From the NCBI RefSeq assembly GCF_014489575.1, contig NZ_CP060789.1, forward strand, positions 1,798,001 through 1,862,000: 64,000 nucleotides of DNA, read 5' to 3'. This document shows positions 45,021 through 54,202 of the stretch, one piece after another (positions within the stretch are counted from its first letter, which is position 1; every line of letters starts with the position of its first letter). The position numbers and the translations under genes are program-made. The DNA is from Tessaracoccus defluvii. GTDB lineage: Bacteria; Actinomycetota; Actinomycetes; Propionibacteriales; Propionibacteriaceae. The notes under the pieces were generated by a model. It saw only the letters and a program-made list of their open reading frames with translations. It was not told where the DNA came from and did not search any database.

Positions 45021-47441
45021 TCAGAGCTTCTCCATCGGGGCGTGCCTGAGGCTCAGCCGCTTGGAGCCGGCCGAGCCGAAGTCGACGTCGACCTTGGTGG
45101 CGTCGCCGTGGCCGTGCACGGCCAGGACGCTGCCCATGCCGAACGTCGCGTGCAGCACCCTGTCGCCGATGGTGAGCGCCACCATGGGGCGGGCCGGTGC
45201 GCTCCCCTTGCCGAAACTCTGCAAGGAGGCGCTCGTCGAGCGGTTGCGGGTGGCGGCGCTGCTGGCCCACGTCGTCGTCGCGGCCCCGGTGCGGCGCCAG
45301 TCGAGGACGTGCTGCGGGATCTCGTCGAGGAACCGGGACGGCGGGTTGTACGCCGGGGCGCCGAACGTGACCCTGACCTGGGAACGGCTGAGGTAGAGGC
45401 GCTTCCTGGCGCGGGTGATGCCCACGTAGGCCAGGCGCCGCTCCTCCTCCAGTTCGGCCTGGTCCGTCATGGCCCGCATGTGCGGGAACATGCCCTCCTC
45501 GAGGCCGGTCAGGAACACGGTGTCGAACTCGAGGCCCTTCGCGGTGTGCAGCGTCATGAGCGTGACGACGCCCTTGCCGTCCTCATGGTCGGGCACCTGG
45601 TCGGAGTCGGCGACCAGCGCGATGCGTTCGAGGAACGCCGCCAGCGAGTCGTCGGGCTCAGGCATGCCGGCGGCGAGGCCGGACTCGTTGCCCTCGGCGT
45701 CCAGGTCGACGGCGTTGGCGGCAGCGACGAACTCCGCGGCCACCGACACGAGCTCGACCAGGTTCTCGATGCGCGTGATGTCCTGCGGATCGGTGGAGGC
45801 CTCGAGTTCGGGAAGGTAGCCGGACTCCTTCAGGATCGACGCCAGCACCTCGTCGGCAGGCTTGCCCTGGGCCACCATCACCCGGTGCATGGTCATAACG
45901 TCCACGAACCCCTGGATCTGCTTGTGGGAACGGGTCGCCAGGCTGGCCTCCGAGGCGCGCTCGAGCGCCTCGAAGAACGTGATGCGCTCCGACTGGGCCA
46001 GCAGCGAGACCGCCGCCTCCGCCCTGTCGCCGATGCCACGCTTCGGCACGTTCAGGATCCGTCGCACCGACACGTCGTCCGCGGGGTTCACGATGGCGCG
46101 CAGGTAGGCGATGGCGTCGCGGATCTCGCGCCGCTCGTAGAAGCGGACACCGCCGACGACCTTGTAGGGCAGGCCGACGCGGATGAAGACCTCCTCGAAC
46201 GCGCGTGACTGCGCGTTCGTGCGGTAGAACACCGCGGTGTCGCCGTAGGTGCTGTCGCCCCTGTCCTGCAGTGCGTCGATCTCGCTGGCGATGAACTGCG
46301 CCTCGTCCTGCTCGGTGTCGGCCACCCAGCCCGTGATCAGGTCGCCCTCGCCGAGGTCGGACCACAGCTGCTTGTCGCGGCGCCCCTTGTTCCGGGAGAT
46401 GACGGCGTTCGCGGCCGTCAGCACGTTCTGGGTCGAGCGGTAGTTCTGGTCGAGCACGACCGTCTCCGCGCCCGGGAAGTCCTTCTCGAAGTCGAGGATG
46501 TTGCGGATGGTGGCACCGCGGAAGGCGTAGATGGACTGGTCGGAGTCGCCCACGACCATCAGCTCGGCGGGCTCCACCGTCGGCGAGCCCTCGACGACAC
46601 CGTCCGCCGGTGCCGCGGCGCACAGCTCACGCACCAGCGCGTACTGCGCGTGGTTGGTGTCCTGGTACTCGTCGACCAGCACGTGGCGGAAGCGGCGGCG
46701 GTACTTCTCCCGCACGTCGGGGAAGGCCCGCATCAGGATGACGGCGGTCATGATGAGGTCGTCGAAGTCCAGCGCGTTCGCGGCCCCCAGGCGACGCTGG
46801 TACTCGGAGTAGGCCTCTGCGTACGTCTTCTGCGGCGGCGTCGCGGCGTCGCCTGAAGCGGTCTCGAAGTCGACGAGTTCGTTCTTGAAGTTGCTGACGG
46901 CGTTCATCACCGCCCGCACCGGGTACCGCTTCGGGTCGATCTCCAGGTCGCGGCACACCATCGACATGAGGCGCTTGGCGTCGGCGTCGTCGTAGATGGA
47001 GAAGTTCTTGGAGATCCCCAGCCGGTCGATGTCGGCGCGCAGGATGCGCACGCACGCCGAGTGGAAGGTGGAGACCCACATCAGCTTGGCGCGGTTGCCG
47101 ACCAGGTCGATGACCCGCTGGCGCATCTCCGCCGCCGCCTTGTTGGTGAAGGTGATCGCGAGGATCGACCCGGGATGCACGTCCCGCTGCGAGACGAGGT
47201 GGGCGATGCGTCTCGTCAGCACCCGCGTCTTGCCGGAGCCTGCGCCCGCCACCACCAGGACGGGTGCGCCACGGTGCACGACGGCCTGCCGCTGGGGCGG
47301 GTTGAGCCCCTCGAGCAGTTCCTCCTCCGAGACCTTTCGACGGTGTCCCCCGCCGTCCCGCGGGTCTGTCCGCGGGGTCGACGCGGAGGGCGTGTCCGGC
47401 TGGAAGGCGGCGAAGAGATCAGGGAACAGGGAGTCGCTCAT
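45021..47441 (-). CDS. pcrA: ATP-dependent DNA helicase PcrA/UvrD
   Basis: SF1A 3'-5' helicase of 806 aa for nucleotide-excision and mismatch-type repair and replication conflicts. Motifs in order: NPPQRQAVVH (Q motif), Walker A VAGAGSGKT, ITFTNKAAAEM (Ia), DEYQDTNHAQY (II), VVGDSDQSIYAFRGA (III), LDQNYRS (IV), VTLMTLHTAKGLEFDTVFLTG (V), EEERRLAYVGITRAR (VI). The C-terminal ~90 residues after a Ser/Thr-rich linker (from MVALTIGDRVLHATFGMG) form the Tudor-like domain that contacts RNA polymerase in PcrA. Intact frame. Divergent from cls with 71 bases between start codons; a TAGTCT lies 10 bases before the ATG. Confidence 0.95.
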   Translation of the reverse strand: MSDSLFPDLFAAFQPDTPSASTPRTDPRDGGGHRRKVSEEELLEGLNPPQRQAVVHRGAPVLVVAGAGSGKTRVLTRRIAHLVSQRDVHPGSILAITFTNKAAAEMRQRVIDLVGNRAKLMWVSTFHSACVRILRADIDRLGISKNFSIYDDADAKRLMSMVCRDLEIDPKRYPVRAVMNAVSNFKNELVDFETASGDAATPPQKTYAEAYSEYQRRLGAANALDFDDLIMTAVILMRAFPDVREKYRRRFRHVLVDEYQDTNHAQYALVRELCAAAPADGVVEGSPTVEPAELMVVGDSDQSIYAFRGATIRNILDFEKDFPGAETVVLDQNYRSTQNVLTAANAVISRNKGRRDKQLWSDLGEGDLITGWVADTEQDEAQFIASEIDALQDRGDSTYGDTAVFYRTNAQSRAFEEVFIRVGLPYKVVGGVRFYERREIRDAIAYLRAIVNPADDVSVRRILNVPKRGIGDRAEAAVSLLAQSERITFFEALERASEASLATRSHKQIQGFVDVMTMHRVMVAQGKPADEVLASILKESGYLPELEASTDPQDITRIENLVELVSVAAEFVAAANAVDLDAEGNESGLAAGMPEPDDSLAAFLERIALVADSDQVPDHEDGKGVVTLMTLHTAKGLEFDTVFLTGLEEGMFPHMRAMTDQAELEEERRLAYVGITRARKRLYLSRSQVRVTFGAPAYNPPSRFLDEIPQHVLDWRRTGAATTTWASSAATRNRSTSASLQSFGKGSAPARPMVALTIGDRVLHATFGMGSVLAVHGHGDATKVDVDFGSAGSKRLSLRHAPMEKL

Positions 47442-47499
47442 GTCGCGGCCCAGACTACCGGCTGGGACGGGGGCGACCGGCCGCGACGGGCCCCCTCGC

Positions 47500-47505
47500 T
47501 AAGCT
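47500..47505 (+). promoter_or_regulatory. Candidate -10 box (TAAGCT), leaderless start of the cardiolipin synthase gene
   Basis: TAAGCT is 7 bases before the ATG at 47513, without a Shine-Dalgarno sequence. Confidence 0.45.
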
Positions 47506-47512
47506 GACGGCC

Positions 47513-48745
47513 ATGCGCTCGAGATTGGCGGCCCTCGGCCGGATCCTGAACAGGATCACCGCGTCCGTGGTGATCCTGCAGATCGTCGCGATGCTCACGT
47601 TGACCCTGGTCGAGTCGCTGCGGAAGAAGAAGCGCAAGATGAGGCGGTTCCCGGTCGTCGCGCCCTCCCCTGTCACCGTCGAGGACGACGAGGTGACCGT
47701 CTACACCTACGGCGAGCACCTCTTCGACGCGATGCTGCAGGCGATCAACGCGGCGGAAGACCACGTCTACTTCGAGACCTACATCTGGAAGGCGGACGCC
47801 ACCGGCCGCGCGTTCGTCGACGCCCTCAACCGGGCGGCGGCCCGCGGCGTGCGGGTCCACGCCATCTGGGACGGGTTCGCGAACCTGGTGGTCCCGCGTC
47901 CCTTCTACCGGCAGCTCTCCGACGACATCGCCACGCTCCACTATCCGGCGCTGCCCGTGCCGTGGCGCCCCCGCTCCTGGGGGCGCGACCATCGCAAGCT
48001 GCTGTGCGTGGACGGCGCCGTCGGCTTCGTCGGCGGCTACAACATCGGCGCCCTGTATGCGACGGGCTGGCGCGACACGCACGCCCGCATCACGGGCCCG
48101 GGCGTCGCCGAACTGGACAACGCCTTCATCGACTTCTGGAACCAGAACCTGGGCCGGCGGCGCCGTCCGATCACGGACAACCCGGTCCGCGGCTGGGAGT
48201 CGCGCCTCCGCATGCACCGCAACACCCCGCGCATCCAGGTGTACCCGATCCGCAACATGTACCTGGAGGCCATCGACCGTGCCCAGGAGCGGATCTGGCT
48301 CACGCACGCCTACCTGTTGCCGGACGACGACTTCGTCGCCGCGCTCCGTGACGCCGCCCGGCGCGGGGTCGACGTGCGCATCATCATCCCCGAGCGGTCG
48401 AACCACATCGTGGCCGACTGGCTGTCGCGGGGCTACTACGAGCGGCTCCTACACTCGGGCATCCGGCTGTTCCTGTACCAGGGGGCCATGGTGCACGCGA
48501 AGACAGGGACGATCGACGGCCACTGGTCGACCATTGGGACCGCCAACCTGGACCGGCTGAGCCTGCTGGGCAACTATGAGGTCAACCTGGAGATCACCGA
48601 CGCCGACGTGGCCGCGCGGATGGAGGAGATCTACCGGATCGATCTGTCGAACACCATCGAGATCGACGAGGCCCGCTGGCTGCGGCGCTCGCTGGTCGCC
48701 AAGGCAACCGAGTCGTTCCTCTCCCCCTGGCGGCCCTTCTTCTAG
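47513..48745 (+). CDS. cls: Phospholipase D-type cardiolipin synthase
   Basis: A 410 aa membrane-associated enzyme joining phosphatidylglycerol molecules (or PG with CDP-DAG) into cardiolipin. One N-terminal TM helix (SVVILQIVAMLTLTLVESL), a basic stop-transfer KKKRKMRR, then two PLD domains with HKD motifs: HRKLLCVDGAVGFVGGYN (about residue 161) and HAKTGTIDGHWSTIGTANLD (about residue 328). The short N-terminus with only one TM helix resembles ClsB-like forms. It ends 9 bases before a bidirectional terminator. Confidence 0.88.
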   Translation: MRSRLAALGRILNRITASVVILQIVAMLTLTLVESLRKKKRKMRRFPVVAPSPVTVEDDEVTVYTYGEHLFDAMLQAINAAEDHVYFETYIWKADATGRAFVDALNRAAARGVRVHAIWDGFANLVVPRPFYRQLSDDIATLHYPALPVPWRPRSWGRDHRKLLCVDGAVGFVGGYNIGALYATGWRDTHARITGPGVAELDNAFIDFWNQNLGRRRRPITDNPVRGWESRLRMHRNTPRIQVYPIRNMYLEAIDRAQERIWLTHAYLLPDDDFVAALRDAARRGVDVRIIIPERSNHIVADWLSRGYYERLLHSGIRLFLYQGAMVHAKTGTIDGHWSTIGTANLDRLSLLGNYEVNLEITDADVAARMEEIYRIDLSNTIEIDEARWLRRSLVAKATESFLSPWRPFF

Positions 48746-48754
48746 AAAACGCAA

Positions 48755-48781
48755 ACGGCGGCCGGGAGACCCGGCCGCCGT
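48755..48781. terminator. Bidirectional terminator after cls
   Basis: A perfect 12-bp stem with a 3-base AGA loop lies between cls and the convergent small membrane protein gene. The plus-strand upstream side is A-rich (AAAACGCAAA), which gives a T-rich tail for minus-strand transcripts. Confidence 0.8.
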
Positions 48782-48794
48782 CAGGCAGAACCGA

Positions 48795-49136
48795 TCACCA
48801 GAAGACGGCGATGCCCGCGTTCAGGAGCGTCAGGCCGAGGACCGCGAAGAACGGGCCGGGCGCGACGCCCTCCTTCTTCCGGTTGATCAGCACGAGCACG
48901 AGGATCGCGACGAGCACGACCGCCTTGACGGCGATCTTGGCGTGGTTGACGGGTCCGTCGCCCATCTCGAGCATGCCGACGAGCAGGAGGCCGGTGACGA
49001 CCTGGGTCAGGGCGCCGTGGAACATGGCGGGGTTGATGACACGGGTGGGGCCCTTGAGCTGGACGAAGGCGCCACCGAACAGGGCCGCGAAGCCGACGAG
49101 GTGGAGCAGGACGAGGACGTTCGCAACGATTTCCAT
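48795..49136 (-). CDS. Small integral membrane protein, unknown function
   Basis: A 113 aa protein with four predicted TM helices (NVLVLLHLVGFAALFGGAFV; a second near GALTQVVTGLLLVGML; AVKAVVLVAILVLVLI; FFAVLGLTLLNAGIAVFW) and a basic loop NRKKEG. I chose ATG 49136, which puts the hydrophobic segment right after MEIVANV and has AGGGTGG 6 bases upstream; an in-frame ATG at 49184 only adds polar residues. The pattern (His in helix 1, GGxFVQL) is common among uncharacterised actinobacterial membrane proteins, but no function is known to me. Confidence 0.75.
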   Translation of the reverse strand: MEIVANVLVLLHLVGFAALFGGAFVQLKGPTRVINPAMFHGALTQVVTGLLLVGMLEMGDGPVNHAKIAVKAVVLVAILVLVLINRKKEGVAPGPFFAVLGLTLLNAGIAVFW

Positions 49137-49258
49137 ACCAGCCACCCTACCTGGCTGCGACACGGCGTCGCTAAGCAGTTTCACGACTCGTCACCGCGGG
49201 GATTCCAGACGCGATACCCTGCCCCCCACAGTGCCCTGACAAGGGGCGATGGGCCACT

Positions 49259-49276
49259 CAGGGTGGATTCAGGGTG
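49259..49276 (+). promoter_or_regulatory. CAGGGTG direct repeats upstream of the GlsB-like gene
   Basis: CAGGGTG occurs at 49259-49265 and again at 49270-49276, an 11-base period, 45-62 bases before the GlsB-like start. It could bind a stress regulator; no clear promoter could be assigned in the 184-base gap. Confidence 0.3.
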
Positions 49277-49320
49277 CCCAAACCCTTTACTTGACCCACC
49301 CATGATGCAAGAGTAGAGGC

Positions 49321-49593
49321 ATGTGGACAATCATTGTATGGATCATTGTTGGCCTCCTTGGAGGGGCCATTGCCAAGGCCATCATGCCCGGTACCCAGGG
49401 TGGTGGATGGCTCGCGACGATGCTTCTCGGCATTGTCGGTTCCTTCGTCGGAGGGCTGATCGGAAGCCTCCTGTTCGAGGGCAAGTTGGACTTCGGACGC
49501 CCTGATCTCTCGATCGGCGGCATCATCACCTCGGTGATCGGCGCACTCGTCGTCCTGTTCATCTACGGACTCGTCACCAAGAAGAAGGTCTGA
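49321..49593 (+). CDS. GlsB/YeaQ/YmgE family stress-response membrane protein
   Basis: A 90 aa protein with three TM helices and the Gly-rich family pattern: TIIVWIIVGLLGGAIAKAIMPG, then GGWLATMLLGIVGSFVGGLIG, then GGIITSVIGALVVLFIYGLV, ending in KKKV. Members are often induced by general stress in Gram-positive bacteria, though their activity is not known. AGAGG lies just before the ATG. The 184-base upstream gap is AT-richer than average and contains the CAGGGTG repeats. A strong terminator begins 16 bases after the stop. Confidence 0.9.
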   Translation: MWTIIVWIIVGLLGGAIAKAIMPGTQGGGWLATMLLGIVGSFVGGLIGSLLFEGKLDFGRPDLSIGGIITSVIGALVVLFIYGLVTKKKV

Positions 49594-49609
49594 CCTTCCT
49601 CGACGAGAA

Positions 49610-49649
49610 AACGCCGCGGCGCCGACCCTCAGGTCGGCGCCGCGGCGTT
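49610..49649. terminator. Strong bidirectional terminator after the GlsB-like gene
   Basis: A perfect 18-bp stem with a CTCA loop separates the convergent GlsB-like and sulfatase genes. It is the longest perfect hairpin I found in the window and marks the edge of the sulfatase locus. Confidence 0.85.
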
Positions 49650-49674
49650 CGTCTGTCCCCTCTCGGCTGGCGCG

Positions 49675-51084
49675 TCAGGCTGTGCCGTCGAGTGAATCCG
49701 CACCCAAGCCCACGTAGGATCGCTCAGGTGACACCCCCCGGCTGACCGGGTGGACCTGCCCGTAGCCGGATACGCCACGCCGCTGTCCTGAGTATCCCGG
49801 CCTCTCACCCTTCCGGAACCAGTCATCAAGCTGCCGGCTCAGGTGCTCCCGGACACTCGCTAGTCGCGGATCTGAGATCCGGTTTGTTGTCTGCCCCGGG
49901 TCAGAAGCTCCGTCGTACAACTCATCCGGCCCGCCATCCCTCAGCACGAGTGTGAACTGGCCGTCTGTGACCATGCGGCCGTCGCCATACTCGCTGACAA
50001 CCGCCACCACCTCGTTGGGCGAGGTCCGGCGGCCCCTGAGTACGTCGGCGAATGACTCCGAAACGCTGTAGCCATCCTCCGGTGCCTTGACGCCTGCAAG
50101 CTCACAGATAGTCGCGTGCCAGGAGGCTGCACTCAAGAGTTCGTCGGAGATTCCGGTCGCTCCGCCTGGCATCCGGACCACACACGGAACCCGGACCGAG
50201 TTGTCGAAGAAGTTCAGCGGGTATGTTCCGTTGCCCTTGCCCCAGATCCCATGGTGTCCACAAGAGAAGCCGTTGTCGGAGAACCACGCGACCACCGTGT
50301 TCTCCAGGAGCCCCTGCGCTTCCAACTCTCCAAGAAGGTGCCCCAGCCCCTCATCGACTGCCATCAAGGAAGCCACATACCCCTTGAGTTGAGGAACGGG
50401 ATCGGCGAACGCGTCATCAAACTCGTCTCGCACCTCTGCCCAGGGATGTCGCGGCAGCCTGGGCACCGAGTCGAACTCGACTCCATCCAGCTTGTCAAGG
50501 TACTCAGGAAGATGACTGTCCACCCACGGGTGGTGCGGGGCCGTGTAGTTGACCTGAAGGTAGAAGGGTCGGCTGTGGTCGCGGGTCTGCAGGAACTCAA
50601 CCGCCTGCTGGGTCACCGCGCGTGTGAAGTACCTCTCCTCGGTGGACTCCTCCCCTTCGCGCCAGATGGGCGCTCCGTAGTAGTCGCCGCCACCAAAGCG
50701 GTGCGCGTACCAGTACTCAAACCCGGGAGCAGGACGACGTGAATCCCCAACGTGCCACTTGCCACTCATCGCGCACTGGTACCCGACCCTGGCCAGCACC
50801 TCCGGCGTCGTCGGTTGCCCAGCCAGATAGTCATCTGGCCAGCTATCTCCATGACGGGCCCCGACGAGCCAATCGTGCACGCCGTGGGCTGAAGGGAGCC
50901 TACCTGTGAGCACGGACGCACGAGATGGGGAGCACACCGGAGAAGCGCAGTAGAACCGGTCCAGTTCCAGTGCATCCCTCGCGAATCGTTCGAGGTTCGG
51001 CATGGGGAGCTCGGGCATGCGCCAAGGGACGGCCCACCGCCCTTGGTCATCTGTCTGGATCAGCAGAAAGTTCAGGCGGGTCAC
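49675..51084 (-). CDS. Sulfatase (alkaline-phosphatase superfamily, Cys type)
   Basis: A 469 aa hydrolase of sulfate esters, without a signal peptide. The formylglycine site is CSPSRASVLTG (about residue 49), the Cys form that needs conversion by an FGE-type enzyme; none is encoded here. Metal ligands are suggested by LIQTDDQGRW at the N-terminus and AWFSDNGFSCGHH (Asp-Asn) later; MSGKWHVGD and NYTAPHHPW match arylsulfatase motifs. GTG 51084 is chosen because it overlaps the upstream permease stop (GTGA). It is the last gene of an importer operon, so it probably desulfates an imported sugar in the cytoplasm. Base composition is visibly less GC-rich than the flanks. Confidence 0.9.
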   Translation of the reverse strand: MTRLNFLLIQTDDQGRWAVPWRMPELPMPNLERFARDALELDRFYCASPVCSPSRASVLTGRLPSAHGVHDWLVGARHGDSWPDDYLAGQPTTPEVLARVGYQCAMSGKWHVGDSRRPAPGFEYWYAHRFGGGDYYGAPIWREGEESTEERYFTRAVTQQAVEFLQTRDHSRPFYLQVNYTAPHHPWVDSHLPEYLDKLDGVEFDSVPRLPRHPWAEVRDEFDDAFADPVPQLKGYVASLMAVDEGLGHLLGELEAQGLLENTVVAWFSDNGFSCGHHGIWGKGNGTYPLNFFDNSVRVPCVVRMPGGATGISDELLSAASWHATICELAGVKAPEDGYSVSESFADVLRGRRTSPNEVVAVVSEYGDGRMVTDGQFTLVLRDGGPDELYDGASDPGQTTNRISDPRLASVREHLSRQLDDWFRKGERPGYSGQRRGVSGYGQVHPVSRGVSPERSYVGLGADSLDGTA

Positions 51085-51934
51085 TTGACCGCCCCCGCCG
51101 AGATGCCATCGGTGAAGAACCTCTGACCGAAGATGAAGATCGCGATCACGGGAATACTCATCAGGATGACCGCGGCCATCAGGAGGTTCCATTGCGTCGA
51201 GTTCTCCTGGTAGAACACGCTGAGCCCAAGTTGCAGCGTGCGCATGTCATTGCTGCGCACCTGAATCAGCGGCCAAAGGAAGTCATTCCAGGTGGACTGG
51301 AAGGTCAGGACGGCAACAACTGCCACGGCAGGAAGCGTCAGGGGGTATAGATCCGCAGGAAGATGCGCCACTCCCCGGCTCCGTCGACCCGTGCCGCCTG
51401 CCCCAGTTCATCAGGTAGGTCCTTGTAGAACTGCCGCATAAGGAAGATGGCGAGTGCGGAGGCAAGATGCGGGAGGATCAGACCGGCATAGGTATCGAGC
51501 ATCCCCATACCACCGGAGCCGAAAAGATCGTTGCCTCCCAGCAGTGGGAACTTATTGGAGATGACGAAGAGCGGAACCATCACGATCTCGGGTGGCAGCA
51601 CGAGGAGAGCGATCAGCAGGAGCATGATGGTATTGCCGTGCCTGACTGGGAGCTTCGCCAAGGCATATCCTGCCATGCAGCTCAGCAGAATCTGGGCTAC
51701 CGATGCCACTACCGCGACCAGCGTGGAGTTGACGAAGAAGAGAGGAAAGTCGCTGGCCGCGATGGCAGCACCGTAGTTCTCCCACGCCAGCCGACCGGGC
51801 AACTCGAGCGTCGACTCCCCTGTGGGCACCAAAGAGACCATCACCATATAGAGCAGCGGCACCAGGTACAACGCTGTCAGGAGGAGCGCGACGAGATGAG
51901 CCGCGCCGGAGCTGAGGAAACTACGCCACCTCAT
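51081..51934 (-). CDS. Carbohydrate ABC transporter permease (MalG type), frameshifted
   Basis: About 284 aa after correction, six TM helices. The first frame carries four TM helices and the docking loop up to DGAGEWRIFLRIYTP; the second continues LTLPAVAVVAVLTFQSTWNDFLWPL to the end, so the EAA loop is split by the break. It is at a run of five Gs on the plus strand (51341-51345); one more C on the coding strand gives IYTPLTLPAV. Start ATG 51934 overlaps the upstream permease stop (ATGA). Its stop overlaps the sulfatase start. Confidence 0.87.
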
Positions 51935-52836
51935 GCGATGCTCCTGTGCCTGAGCGCGGCCACCAGCCGAGGCACGACCGCCAGCAGAAGTACAGCCAGA
52001 AAGAGCAACACAGCGATGGCACTCGCCTTTCCGACCTCAAGCCTCAGGAAGGCCGATTCGTACATGTCATAGACGATGGTGCGCGTCGAGCTGACCGGCC
52101 CGCCCTGCGTCATGACGTAGGACTGTGTGAACATCTGAAGCCCACCCATCAGCCAAGTGACAACAACGAACAAGAGGGGCGAGGCAAGCTGAGGCACTGT
52201 CACATGCACTAGTCGCTGGAGCCAGTTCGCCCCATCGACCTGCGCAGCCTCCGGCAGTTCCGGAGGGATGGCCTTGAGCCCGGCCAACAGAATGATCATG
52301 AAGTACCCGAGGTTGCGCCACAGACTGATGGCCATGATCGAGGTCATGGCAAGATTCGGGTCCGTCAGAAAGTTGACCTGCCCGATCCCGATTGCCTTGA
52401 GGATCTGATTGATCGGCCCCACGTACGGGTCGTACAGAAACGACCAGAGCAGCGCGACGGTGACGTAACTCATCGCCTGCGGCAGATAGATCAACGTACG
52501 CATTGCCGTTCCGCCATGAAGCTGACGGTTGAACAGCATCGCCACGAGGAGCGCGACCACCACACCGATAGCCACTTGACCAAGCGCAAAGTAGACCGTG
52601 TTTCCGATCGCCTTGGCAAAGCGGGGATCGGTGAACAACTGCACATAATTGTCGAAACCGACAAACCGAGGGCTGCTGAGCAGGTCATAGCTTGTGAAGG
52701 ACAAGACCCCTGCGAACGCAAGGGGAACCAGGGTGGTCACCAGGAGCGCAATCAGCGCAGGGCTGATGAGCCAGCGGCCCGCCCTGCGTTGATTGCGCTC
52801 GAGGTCCACCCGGTCAGAGACTGTCGACCTTCGCAT
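51931..52836 (-). CDS. Carbohydrate ABC transporter permease (MalF type)
   Basis: A 301 aa permease: a charged N-terminus (VDLERNQRRAGRW), six TM helices, a docking loop EAAQVDGANWLQRLVHVTVPQLA at about residues 195-217 and the family end VMTQGGPVSSTRTIVYDMYESAF. ATG 52836 overlaps the end of the binding-protein gene by 23 bases; in-frame GTG codons a few residues later are alternative starts. No ATPase gene is in the operon, again implying a shared MsiK-like ATPase. Confidence 0.9.
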   Translation of the reverse strand: MRRSTVSDRVDLERNQRRAGRWLISPALIALLVTTLVPLAFAGVLSFTSYDLLSSPRFVGFDNYVQLFTDPRFAKAIGNTVYFALGQVAIGVVVALLVAMLFNRQLHGGTAMRTLIYLPQAMSYVTVALLWSFLYDPYVGPINQILKAIGIGQVNFLTDPNLAMTSIMAISLWRNLGYFMIILLAGLKAIPPELPEAAQVDGANWLQRLVHVTVPQLASPLLFVVVTWLMGGLQMFTQSYVMTQGGPVSSTRTIVYDMYESAFLRLEVGKASAIAVLLFLAVLLLAVVPRLVAALRHRSIA

Positions 52837-54091
52837 CGATCGCCTTGAGCGTCTCGGCGACGGACACAGATCCGCGGATCGCGGGTTCGAGGAGCGAGTT
52901 CACTTCGGGACCGAGAGCCATCATCTTCGGGTTCGGAGGCTGGGAGACTGCCGAGTCTGCAGTCGCCAGGATCCCCTTGCGCCGTTCGTCCATCCAGTCG
53001 GCATCTGCCAGGTCACGCCGGGGCGGCAGCGCGTCATAGAGGCGGGACACCTCAGACAACTGAGGCGCGGCCGCAAGGTACCGGACCAGCTCCCATGCGT
53101 CGTCGGCTCGTTTCGTTCCCTTCGCGATCGCCAACTTGTTGATCCACGCAACGGATCTCGCTTCGGATGACGCCTCCGACTTGAGCCCGGGTCCGACAAC
53201 GAGCTTCTCAGCCAGTTCCTTGTTGTTGCTCTCGGCATTCCCAAGGATCTGGACGCCACCGAGACTCATCGCGGCCTGACCGGCGATGATGGGGCGCGGC
53301 CCATTACCGGAGAAAACCATGTTGGGATCGGCGAGGCCCGCCTGGTAGAGGTCGACGAAGAACGAGAGCGCCCGATTTCCTGCATCCGAGTTGAAGCTGG
53401 CCTTACCATCAGTCCAGTACTGGCCGCCGGCTTGAAGGAAGAGTTGGGCAAAGGCCTGCTGGAGGCCGATGGACTTGTCGATTCCGAAGTCGATGGGGGC
53501 GACGATCCCCTCGGCGCCCTTCAGCTCCTCGGCGGCAGCACGGAAGTCATCCCAGGTCTGGGGCAATGAGCCTACGCCAACCTTTTCAAGCAGGTCCTGA
53601 CGGTAGATTCCGGTACGCACATCAGCCGCGATGGGGACCGCGTAGTTCTTACCCTCATACGCGCCATCATCGAGCATCTTCTCGTAGATCTGCCCGCGTT
53701 CATCCCAAGCCGAGATCCGATCGGTGAGATCGAGCAGGACGTTCTTGTCGGCGAGGGGTGCTGCCCAGATACCGCCGATGACGAGCACGTCCGCAAGGGA
53801 GTTGGAAGCAGCCCCTGTCGTCACCTTCTGGAAGGCCGAGCCCCAGTCGGAGGTCTGGACCTCGACGTCGATGCCTGACTCCTTCGCGAAGCCGGGAACC
53901 AAGGTGTCAGTCAGGTAGGCAGTCAGCTCCTGACTCGGCCCGAGGACGAGGAACGTCAGCTTCCCGCCACCGCCACCGCCACTTCCACCGGCGCTTCCAC
54001 CGTTGCCTCCACAGCCCGACAGCCCTAACCCGAGGGCCCCCAGGGCACCCGCGCCGAGCAGACTCCTCCGGGTGAGATTGAACCTAGACAT
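52814..54091 (-). CDS. Carbohydrate ABC transporter substrate-binding lipoprotein
   Basis: A 425 aa family 1 solute-binding protein. Twin-arginine motif TRRSLLG at residues 7-13 and lipobox LSGC (Cys at ~27), followed by a Gly-rich linker of about 17 residues; so a Tat-exported lipoprotein is likely. Mature part: LTFLVLGPSQELTAYL, VQTSDWGSAFQKVT, PQTWDDFRAAAEELKGAEG, and RSVAWINKLAIAKGTK near the C-terminal hinge. It is the first gene of the importer-sulfatase operon and is divergent from the ROK regulator. The cargo is probably a sulfated sugar, inferred from the sulfatase. Confidence 0.92.
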   Translation of the reverse strand: MSRFNLTRRSLLGAGALGALGLGLSGCGGNGGSAGGSGGGGGGKLTFLVLGPSQELTAYLTDTLVPGFAKESGIDVEVQTSDWGSAFQKVTTGAASNSLADVLVIGGIWAAPLADKNVLLDLTDRISAWDERGQIYEKMLDDGAYEGKNYAVPIAADVRTGIYRQDLLEKVGVGSLPQTWDDFRAAAEELKGAEGIVAPIDFGIDKSIGLQQAFAQLFLQAGGQYWTDGKASFNSDAGNRALSFFVDLYQAGLADPNMVFSGNGPRPIIAGQAAMSLGGVQILGNAESNNKELAEKLVVGPGLKSEASSEARSVAWINKLAIAKGTKRADDAWELVRYLAAAPQLSEVSRLYDALPPRRDLADADWMDERRKGILATADSAVSQPPNPKMMALGPEVNSLLEPAIRGSVSVAETLKAIDAKVDSL

Positions 54092-54135
54092 CGATGTCCT
54101 TTCGTTAGCCCTCGCAGGCTTAATTCATGTCGTTT

Positions 54136-54165
54136 ATTATGGGCGGTGTAGGGTTCACCCGTCAA
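54136..54165 (-). promoter_or_regulatory. Sigma70-type promoter of the importer-sulfatase operon with overlapping palindrome
   Basis: On the minus strand TTGACG (54165-54160), an 18-base spacer and CATAAT (54141-54136) form a good promoter about 45 bases before the binding-protein start. GGGTT(N8)AACCC at 54151-54168 overlaps the -35 box and is a plausible operator for the divergent ROK repressor. Confidence 0.6.
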
Positions 54166-54202
54166 CCCGTCGGCAGCAACAGGTATAGGAGAGCCCGGCA
54201 CG

